Assembly (NCBI GenBank): GCA_903813345.2
Contig: CAIIXF020000003.1
Location: forward strand, 16,880,931 to 16,944,930
Length of the DNA stretch: 64,000 nucleotides
Reading direction: 5' to 3'
Source: Owenia fusiformis
Taxonomy: Eukaryota > Annelida > Polychaeta > Sabellida > Oweniidae
This document shows, piece after piece, positions 47,882 through 59,800 of the stretch. Every line of letters starts with the position of its first letter. Position 1 is the stretch's first letter. Below the pieces are notes generated by a model. That model had not been told where the DNA came from and made no database searches. It saw nothing but the letters and a program-made list of their open reading frames with translations. The position numbers were made by a program, and so were the translations under genes.

Positions 47882-50800
47882 ATGTTCGCATTCCCAACGG
47901 ATCCTGTTGTGTCACGTGACCAAAGCATGGAAATGGATTTTGGGTTGATTGGTACGATCGGTGAAGATGAAGAGGTACCACTCGCCTCAGAGAGCTCTGC
48001 TAGCGAAGATGAGGTATTTATTAGTAACAGTATATATACTGCTTGAAACTTTGCCACTTTCATTACTTTTCTATTTGCCAAATCATCAAAAACTTTTTTC
48101 TAAAGATTGAAAACATTTTTAAACCTTATTATCGCCCAATTGCTGTATACAGTGGGGATCATAAAGAATTGCAAAAGCTATATTAGTTACATGCTGTCGC
48201 ACAGTGTATTCAGTGCTCTATTTTCTCCGTCTTAGTAAGTCCAAATATAGTGGAATTTGTGTCCCTAATGACAAATAAGAACTTCAAAAGTTGAATTGGA
48301 TATTCACATGTTATGCCGACTCTTCAAATGTTGAGGTGATTTTGTCGCCCGATTGCGCCGGAACGGAGGATTAGCTCCCAGAATGCAACATGACACGTGC
48401 CAGCTTTCAAAATGCTGTTCCGCCATTTTAAAACCTCTCATGAGTAAATATGGTTAACTGATGTTGCATTCTGGGAGTCAACCGTCCTTGGATAACAAAC
48501 ATGGCGATTCATGAAAACATTCATTTGATTTGGTAGGGATTTATCCATTATTTGCAGGTATGAAGCTTTGGATTCATTTATTGTGCTACTTTAGTGAACG
48601 GGAATTATTTTTCTACCGCTTAGGAGAGTTTGAGACACGAAACTTGGAAATTAGCTCATTGTGACAACTTGTGAACGTTGAGTTTTATTTTTGTCCCCCA
48701 CTGTACTTATTATTCTCGAAAGAGGATTGTTAATATTTGAATCGATATCACTCGTAGTCCAACATTAGATCTAGTCAGGGGCCTCGTTTCTTGTCTGACA
48801 TGTCTTATGGCCCCGACTAGGTCTAACCTCCGTGATAATTTTGCCTTTGATATTGATTAGTGTTGTCGTGATTAATCGATACATCGCGATATACATCGCC
48901 AAACCTGATTCTGTCCATGCATCGATGTCTGAAACCAAACATCGATGTTTTTAAAAAAATTTAATTTGCTAAAAATCACCCTTTCTTATCTTATTTTGAC
49001 GCAAATTGCTTACCTTTCTCATGTCCTTTTTCATTTTCCAAAGTTTTCTGATATTCTTTCGCTTTAAAACTGTTTTAGCTAGTCAAATTGAACCATTAAT
49101 CTAAAAAAAATTACTTTACTTTCATTTCACCGTGACTAGAAGTTCCCGGATGTACCAGCGTACTCTTATTAATTTGTTCTGTTCGGTATTTTAGTGCATT
49201 AGCATTTGGTATTTCAGTGCACTTTTCTCGGACTTTTTCTCGATGTACATCGCGATGTGCATCGATGTTTACTACTGAAAATTGCCGATGCATCGATGTA
49301 CGATTATGGCACATCGCGACAACACTAATATTGATGCGTTAATTTAATCGTTCCGCAGGTTTCGACATGCATAACTAATTAAACCCTGATTTCATGTAAA
49401 TATCTTATAAATAATGTGATCCAAACAAGCATACATACCTTATCAATCAATACACACCATCCCATATCCCCCTGTAACCATATTCATGTATAATTACGAG
49501 AATATTGGAGACCGCTTTGGAACCAACAGAAAATGCTGGTCAGTTTCTGTCAACATCGAAATTGCAAATCGTATCAGAAATCTTATAAAATAGTTACATT
49601 ACAAAATATGCAAGCATTGTGTGAAGTTACACCCTGTTATATTTGGGATTTAAATAAAGGAGCTATGCAAATAAATCACATATTTAAAGTTAATCAATTT
49701 TATATTATATTATTTTTATAGTTTCTTGTTGGACATATTGTTTGGTTAAGGTAACCAATCAAATCAAAGGATTCAACAAAATGGCATATAAGTAATTAAC
49801 CATTGACTTTTGGTTGAGTTCACTAAAACCACACATTTTTTTCAAGTAGAAAAATATCATCACTAGCTGCTAGACTAGATGATAATGCATGTATTTCTTA
49901 CATCAGTCGATTCTAAACACCAGCCAAAACTTATTTCAAAGCCAAAATGTTGTGACTATCTCAAGTTACATATCAATCTTAAAGTCCATTATTTCAAAAT
50001 GTGGGCCTTCAACTTCGGGAATTATTTCCAAGTACATTCTGGCTTATAAGCCTTTGCAGATTATTGGCATAGGCATATACAAGTATTACATTACAAGCAT
50101 TACCAAGTGAGACTATATCCGGTATCTTCATATCGATTTTGGTAATGCTCGTATTGTACTCAGATACCTAAGAAACCTCAAGCAAGATTTGCTTGAAAAA
50201 GATGTACAGCATAAATCGAAATATTGCATTACTAAATCATTATGTTATATATAGATGATCATTTTTTAGGCACCTCAACCTTCAAAGAAGAAAAAGATCA
50301 ACCATAAAAAGAATCATGGAAAGAATCCTGAATTTGAAAATGGGTTTCAGTTTGTAGACCAGGTAATACTTATTTTTTTTTATAATATTTGTAATGATAT
50401 TCTATTTTATGAATCATGATTTTTGATTACAAAGATGATAGTTCTATATTACTGATCACCCATATGTTTGGGTCATTATACAATCACTTGACACCTGGTT
50501 TAAATTGAATGTGTCAACAGTACTTAATGATGGCTTTCAATTAATTTTTACCAGCTTTATATCGACTATGTTAACCTAGCATGGGACAAGAAAAAACAGT
50601 AATTTGGTAGAGTCTTCATCATTACAGATCTTCCGGAATACTACTACAGAACATCTTTCTAGGCACTGCAGTGTTCAGAACATCTATTCTTTCAATGCAT
50701 ATGTTGATGATGTTTCAATGTTCAGAATATTCTTCTTGGACATTGCAGAGTTCAGGACATCCTAGACACTGCAGAGTTCAGGACATTCTCCCTGACACTG

Positions 50801-53800
50801 CAGAGTTCAGGACATTCTATTAAACGCTGCGGGTTTTAGAACATCCTCCTGGATACAGAAGGGTCTAAATATCTTTGAACACTGCAGGGTTATTAGATCT
50901 AGAACATCTCCTGGATAGTATGATACATACCATCCATATAACATTCTCCTTGTCTCTACAATTACATAATTCACAGTGTACGTTTCTCTCTTTCAGTCAT
51001 TTGGAGATGAATTTCTTGAAAACATCGCAATCCCTGGTCTGAAGCAATCACATTTATCCACACTGGACGAAAAAATTGCCCAAATTGTTCGGAAAAATAA
51101 AAAGAAGGTAAAAATGATGCATGTAAATATTTCTATCAGTAACTTGCATTTGTTGGAATAAAAAGTGTTCCAGCTTGAATTTTTCTCAAGTGTGAGCCAA
51201 ATCTCATTTTTATGATTCATTTCGGACTTTGCCAAAAGATTTCAATTGTTATTGATTTCTCATTATTTCCGAGTGATTTCAAATGAGATTTCATGTGAGT
51301 TTCATATATCTCTGAACAGTTATACAAGTAAGTTACCATGTAGATACACCTTATATTTACTGTTAGTGACAAATTGTTATACTCTCCAACCTTTTTGGTA
51401 GACAGGGTTTGGCAGTTGGTATTCAGTTGTTTGTGTTCAACATCTGTTACCAATGGCAGGTAGTGTCATTTTGTTTTTTCATTGTGTTTATTTGATTAAT
51501 AATAGGCTAAAGAGCAGAATGAAAGCATAGTGGATGGAGACAACATACTTGGGGATCTAGAAACTATTGAAGATACACCTGATGGAGATGATGAAAGTGA
51601 GGATCTAGACACTTCATCAGGAGAGGAAATGATAGCAGGTACAACTGGGTATTAACATGCAGTACCTTCATTAATGCCTGAATTTACATACTTTAGTATA
51701 CTTGGCTCAGATTAAAGGATCTCGTAATAAATGTATATGTTTCTATATAGTGGAGTATCTAAGATAATGTTGAGTGACCATGGGTGCATATTGTAGTTGA
51801 CTATTTGTGATATTATTCAACATACCGATGCTATATTTTTCTATCGATTATCTTTGTATTTATATGGTGTCTCGTAAGCCGATGTCGGCTGTTGGGTTTT
51901 TTAACACATGTATTTTACTTGTAATATTTTAGTAAACCTGTGACACAGAAATAAACTATTATTAAACTTAAACTATTCAGGGGTCATACAGACTTTGAAA
52001 ATTTGAAATTCTGAATTTTAAAATAAAGAAGATGTAGCTGGGAAATATCAAGACATTTTGTATCAGTTGAAAAAGAAGGGTAATTTTTTGCCAGGTATTG
52101 TCTGGGAAATCCCAAGGAAATTCATTTTGGAAAGGTTGCAAGAAACCCTGAAGAAATGTTAACTTTTTTTCAGTTAACCAACAGGAAATGCTTCCTAATA
52201 CTGTTCCCCAATTATGTATACGATGAGTTAAAATTATTACTTGTTAAATTGATATTTCAGATACTATTCGTGTCAAAGAAAAAAAGAAAAAGAAAAGAAA
52301 GAAAGATGAAGAGGTATTTATTTCTTTATTTGTAAATCTTAAATACCAACAAGAAAATGTCCCTACGCAGAGTGGCACAAAAGTCCAGTTTTACAATTGC
52401 AATGGATGCAAATACATGTACAGTATTGATACAGCATCCTATTATATGAAAAACATGGCTAAAATACATGTACAAAATCGATACAGCATACCAGTGTTAT
52501 ATGAAAAAACATGGTTAAAATGCATGTTTATCATGCAGTCCATTGGTAAAATGATGTCATTCTCATAGCTTCTGAGCAGACATTGGATTATTAACCTGTT
52601 ACTCATTTTCAAAAACAAATTCTTACTATTTTGTTAACAACCATTGCTAAATGACTATAACATGACAAATATAGCCTGATACCCTCCTTGGTCAAAAAAG
52701 GATTCAGGATTTATTAGAAATTCTGTCTGTATTATATTTATATTTTTTGTTTTTAGCCTGAAAAGGTTTCATTCTCTCAGGATATTGACACGTATGATGA
52801 GAATCTTGCATTCCAAGACATGAACCTGTCCAGGCCCATATTAAAGGTAATCAATTTATTTAGAATATTTTTTTTATTTATTTACTTTTTATTTCAGAAA
52901 AAATATATTCAGGCAATTACAATACAGTTACATAAGACACATAACATTTTACAATACTGTTTTGATAACACTTCAGTTGTTAAGAATTTGTATGGCGTTT
53001 CTGACAGAAAAATCTGAAATATCAGTTATAATTATTTAGAATATGTATGTTAATACAATATTATAACTATGAATAAACAAAATACACAGCAGGGCATCAG
53101 TTGGGCTGATTGGTATTTGGTGTATGGAAATATTGATTGCATTTTTCATCAACTGGTCTTAGGAAATTGTTTGGTGATATCTAAATAGCAGCTGATTTTT
53201 AAACAAATCTGGATGATTTTTGGTATCTATGTAAAGCAAAGTATATTTGCAATTAAACACACATATAATTGTTAGAAAATTCCCCATTATTTTTCAGGCT
53301 TTGGCTGCCATGAAGTTTACAGCCCCAACCCCTATTCAGGCAGCTACAGTTCCAGTGGCATTAATGGCCAGAGATCTATGTGCTTGTGCAGTTACTGGTT
53401 CTGGTAAGTATATGTATTTGCATCTTTTTTTAGGTACAGGGTGACACAAAAATATCAAATATGATTCTTGAATCTTTTTTGTGTTGATATGAAATGGTGG
53501 TTTAAATAAAACATCAAGGACTTTACAGTTTAGAGAAATAATTTTTTTTGTCTAAGCATGTTCATTTTTTATGCCATCATGTAGATCTATAAAATTCATA
53601 CGGCATAATGTTTCGAAAATTACAACTTATGCTACTTTTCATGTCAAGGTTACAATAACTAGCTCTCTTAGAGGAGCAGAAAAAAAACTTTGATAGGATA
53701 TCAGTCTGAAACATTTGACTTCATGATGAAAACCCATCATGATAAACCATGTCATCTCATTTCTCCTCAGCCCTGAGATGCCATGATAAAATGAGCTTGA

Positions 53801-56800
53801 TTTGGCGATCCAAGAGAGCCCAAAATTTACGATTTTTGAGATCTTTCATCTCAGCTCATATTTCATCTAATTGGGGTCATAAAGCTTGTGTATCTGTATC
53901 TGTTCAAATATCTGCTGTTAAATACAATGCCTATTATGTAATGTATTGACATAAGGTAAATAATTACATGATAACTATCACACTTATCGACAGTTATAAC
54001 TTACCCTTTGCATTCGGTTGACTTCACTTCTTAAAAGAGAGCTTCATCTTCACTCTAGAATGAACTTGTGAACTCACCACGCCAATCAGTGTTCGTCGGC
54101 CAAATTTGACAGCCGTTCTTTATATGGTCATTCCTTCTGATGTCATTGTTGAGCCCAGAATTGACCAATGACATGCGCATATTTAATTAGAACGCATTTG
54201 GCGTATGTTTCTTCAAACTTGCTGATAGGTGGAAGGTCAGCGCGTAGGTCAAAAGTGATTTACCCAAACTGTCGGTACCCGTCGTGGGGGCGTGACTACT
54301 AAACTGTAATATGGTCTCTACTAGGCAGAGTGTAGTTTAACTAGACTCTGCACGCAGGGTAGTTATAACTCTTCCCATCTGATGCTTGGATCACAGAATA
54401 TGCCTCATAATATCAGAGCATGTTTCAGGTGAAACAGAAAGATGCTATGAGTATCAGAATGATGAAAACCTTTTACATTATTTCCATCACTCATGGAAGA
54501 TATCCCTGTCATGATTTAGCCAATTTCATCAGTTCTGAATCATCTATCACATTTTTTTATTTCCAGGTAAAACCGCCGCATTCATGCTTCCGGTTCTAGA
54601 AAGACTGTTATATAAGCCCAAAGAGGCCCCAATTACTAGAGTGCTTATCCTAGAACCAACTAGAGAACTTGCAGTCCAAGTGCACCAAGTTGGCAGAAAA
54701 CTTGCTCAGTACACCAACATTGATATATCCCTATCAGCTGGTAAGTGATATGTATAGTGTAAGAGGAATTTTCCTCAAATCATCACAGAATCATAAAGCT
54801 TTAATTTTGTTCCATTGGGAAATCATGAAAATCTTAAAAAGCAAGTTAATTGAAGCAGTTTTAAAATTGTTGATTTAAGCACAATCTTTAAGAATTAATG
54901 TTCATGCCTGAAATCATGGTAGTTAAAATGGAATTTGTTTTAATGAAGTAAGTCATTAATTTGACAAATACACCTAATTTGAAAGGTTGTGTTGTGATGA
55001 TGCTTTTGAACTCTTATGAAAGAAGCTTTTTTTTAAAAAAAATAACATTTATTTTCCTTCAAAATTAACTTACAATTTTACATTACCATCGATCATACAA
55101 AATAAACATACATGTCTACAAATTTAATATCTTTTGTTTATGAAACTCACTTTTTATATTACCTAAATAGTTGTGGTAGTTGAAAAATTTCTTATTGAAA
55201 GAAGCAAAGGTTTACCCTGTTCTACGTAGTATGGACATTGTTTACCCTATTCCAGGTGGTTTGGACATCAAGGCACAGGAAGCTGCATTGAGATTGGGAC
55301 CAGATATTGTCATAGCAACCCCAGGAAGGCTGATAGACCATCTTCACAACTCACCTAACTTTAATCTCAATAGTATAGAGGTATATTTCTTTAATGCCTG
55401 GAACATCTTTTCAGACTTTTTTGTCTGTGTATCACTCACACATGTTTTAATGTACTGTAGGTTTTACTGTATTGAAAATATAATTAAGCTGTAATCAGTA
55501 TTAACATTATAGAATAATAAAAAGTTTATTTTACTCCATTAGTGTGAAAAATTACGAATCAGTCACATTAACTGTTATTTAAAGTTTCATTTAAAAATTA
55601 TCCTCTCTTGTCTGAATTGTTGTAATTGCTGTACATGGATTAATTGAGTACTATATTTTATGTGGATATTGTTCGTAATTGCTGTGCAGGTGCTAATTCT
55701 GGATGAGGCAGACAGGATGTTGGATGAATATTTTGCAGAGCAGATGAAAGAGGTCATTCGTCTATGTTCCCGCACACGCCAAACCATGCTCTTCTCAGCC
55801 ACAATGACTGATGAGGTAGTTCTTAGTTTAAACAATTCAAGTTATAACTTTCATGGTAATTTTACAGTCATTTGCCCTTCAACAAAAAAGTAATCTGAAT
55901 AATTATTTTGATGATAATTGTTGATAATTATGATGATAGTGTCTGGTAGAGTTGTATTGGAGACAAAATGGGTTTCAGTATTAGAAGAGATATCAACATG
56001 TACCTACATCAAAATTCTTGCCTTCCCTCATATTGGGCTGGTTTTGGGATAACGAAGTAGCAACTGGGACAAATTAGAGTCCAAAGATGTTATACAGGAA
56101 TCAACTTGCTGTTTGCAAATCCAGTATGAGAGTAGACTTGGAATATGGTTGTACTGCACATTTAACAGACAAGGATTAAAATGTTGAGTTGAATGTGAAT
56201 GACCCCCCCCCCCATTTTTGTACTTTATAATGTAGATCAGTTGTCTGATGTTTCTATCATATCTCATTTACTCTAACACAGGTAAAAGATCTTGCGGCAG
56301 TCTCACTGAGCAACCCCGTGAAAATATTTATCAACTCAGCGACAGACACAGCTCTAAACCTTCGTCAGGAGTTCATCCGAGTCCGAGAGCATCGTGAAGG
56401 TGATAGAGAGGCTATCGTCGCATCACTAGTCAGTCGTACCTTTCTAGATCATTGCATAGTGTTTATACAGACTAAAAAGCAGGTCCATAGACTGCACATT
56501 GTCCTAGGGCTACTCGGCGTGAAAGTTGGAGAGCTACATGGTAATCTCTCACAGTTACAAGTAAGTATATTTTTTTCAATTTCTTCAGTTTTTATGTCAC
56601 CACCACAAGTTGATGATTGTAACTTATAGTGTCCAACTTTCATTACATGTGGATGGTGTTCGTTGGTTTGTGTTCAGTGTCCAACAGTTGGTCTTTGGCA
56701 TCTGTAACAAATGGCAGGTGGTGACATTTTGCATGTTAATGCCTTGTTGAAATATCTTGTCTGGAACCAAAATTGGGTAAAGCAAAAATTAAAAGTCGAG

Positions 56801-59800
56801 GCAATTTTAGAGCTTTTTGCACCTATATAATATATATACTGTAGAACCTGGTCTGCCAGCTTTCAAATGGTATGAAACATTAGTCATACAATACTCAGCT
56901 TTTTGCACCTATATAATATATATACTGTAAAATCTATGGAATTTGAAAACTGCTGGAACCATTAAAAATGTATTATAGGGATTGGGAGGCTTTCACATGT
57001 TGATTTTATATGTTTTTCAGAGGTTAGAAACATTGAAGAATTTTAAAGATAATCAGATAGACATCTTGCTGGCCACTGATCTAGCAGCTAGAGGACTTGA
57101 TATAGAGGGCGTTAAAACTGTAAGTATTTTTAACTAATTTTATTATCTTAAGTGTGGGCAAATGTCACAGTTTATATTTGCATGTATGATTTAGACCTAT
57201 CCAGGAAACTAAAAATACTGAGTTCAATTTGAAATTATTTATACACTATTCTAAATAAAATGACATTTGATGACATTTTGATGACATAAATGACATTTAA
57301 ATTTCATTTGACAAAGAGAAATCAGATTTTGACAATTACAATGCACAATACTCACCATTATATATGATGTACTGGTTCCAGGTTATCAACTTCACAATGC
57401 CCAATACTATAAAGCACTATATTCATAGAGTCGGACGCACAGCTAGGGCTGGCAAATCAGGACGGTCAGTTTCACTGGTTGGTGAATCCGAGCGTAAAAT
57501 GTTAAAAGAAATACTGAAAAAGAATAAAACTCCAGTTAAGAGCAGAGTTATTCCACAAGGTAGAGTTTTTATACCCCATTAAATGGTATTTTCATCTTAT
57601 ACTTGTATTTAGAGGTTATGTCACTATGCAGTGAAATATGCCTGAGTTCCCCAAATATAGGCCAACCTTGGGAGGCTCTATATTTTGGCAAGAACAAAGG
57701 CATATTTCAAGTCATAGTGACATAACTGTTGTATTACATACCTTTATTCCCATGGTTACTTTGTATCAATGACATCACACATCTGTGCAAGTAGAATTTA
57801 ACTGAAATGAAACATGATGTTATGATATTGTCATGATTATTAAAGAATCTAATATCAAAACGAGGTAAGGGGGCTATATCGGGGAAATTGGGCAATATCA
57901 ATGGATATAGCTCGCTAACTTTCCCTATAATCCCTATCTCTTGCAGAGGTGATATTAAAATACAGGGACAGGATAGCTCAGCTGGAGACAGATGTATTGG
58001 AAGTTATGAGACTTGAGAAAGAAGAAAAACATATACGAATGTCAGAAGCTCAGGTAATACTAACTAAGAAGTACAATACAAGTGTGGAAAAATATTGAAA
58101 TGGTAATAAAGTATTCTGACTGTTTTTTTGCCAAGATTAGCTCTCATTCTGCTGGTCCAGGTGGTATTCAAATGAGATAGGTTTTAATTTAAAGTTTATA
58201 TGAGAGAGGATTCACTCCTGAGCAATTTTAGGGGTGAGTCTCACATACATGTTGTACTTCAATTTAAGTCATGTATGCAAAATATGTATTCAATTTATCA
58301 AAACACATAAAAAGAAACTTAACTTTCAGTAGCATAGCTTTTCAATGTATCATAATCCATTAAAAAGAACTCAACTTTTAGTAACAGCTTTTAGTGTATC
58401 ATTGTACATTCATAGATATTATCCATATATAGGTGAGCAAAGCTAGAAAACAACTAGAGGGCGATGCCAATCTTGGTGACAGACAGAGAACCTGGTTCCA
58501 GAGCCACAGAGAACGAATGCAGGAACAAGGTACACTGAACTGTTTATTCTGTCATATGATAATTGGTTTGTGAACAGGAGAAGAGGTTGTATTCTAGATG
58601 TTGGTCAGGTGTGAGTCGTCAGTTTAGATCTGGCTTCAGGCTTCAAGTGGGTATTTGTGGGCGAAGTTAATGCCTCTGTTTGGGAATCTTGCCATTTTAA
58701 CCATTAAAAGATGGCAGCCTTAATTACAGACCGGTACTGCCACCTTTCAGTTGACAGAAAAATGTTTTTTAAGTTCTTTCCAATTTCAAATGAAATTGTG
58801 TTGATATTCATATCTAATTTTTGGCTCTTGATTGGTTCATACTACAATTGAACACAATGACTGTTTGGACCCATGGATGAATGACCCATCTCTTTTGTAT
58901 CAAATAACACACTACAAGGAAGGCTGCCTTATCAATTGTCATAACCATTGTTTTATTTGTGACCTGTTAATGGTATTTGTAACAAATTGAACACATTTTT
59001 ATTTCAGATGCTTTGAGATTGGGGGACTTTTCAAAACTTCCATCTAACAGTAAAAAATTAAAAAATAAGATTAAGAAAAAAGAATTCACGGTAAGTATTA
59101 TGTCATAGAAATACGAATCTTTCTCAAAATGAAATTTTCCAAGGTACGATTACGTACAGTTATCAGACAATTCCCGACATGTAATGGATTGTGAATTAAT
59201 TGTGCCAGTAATTGGACAAGGTCATATCAGGAAAGGAGGACAAATTTTTTATGTTTTTGGGCACCCCTCACAGTCTCCGGCTTGTTCAAATCATGATAGA
59301 AACATTTCTGTTATTCTGTTATTTTAAGTTGTAGAAATGACTTTCAACTCCAAATACACCTTCCTAGCAATATCCACTTTCCCTTCTCTCACTATTTATA
59401 ACAACATTGTAATTGCTAAGTTCAGTCAATGCAAGGTTATACTAGAATAAAAATACCTTTTAACTTACAATATGACCAATGCTTATAAATTCTACTGTTT
59501 GAAATTATTTGACTTTTTAGCCTGATGAGCGTGTAGAATTTGAAATGACCAAGACTCAAGCCTTCCAGGCACGTCATGCCAAGCGAGAGCGTCAACAGAA
59601 ACGTATGCATGTCTTTGACGATGACGAAGATAAACCTAAAGGTGGGTAGTTCTGTTATATAATCCCTAATCTTGTGTTAAAATCAGAGTCGTTAATTTTT
59701 GGCAGAACATGTATAGTATGTACATTTATTTTGATTTTTTGTTTGTTAACAAGTTAAAACAGCACCAAAGAAAAGAAATTTATATATTTTCAAAAAGCAT

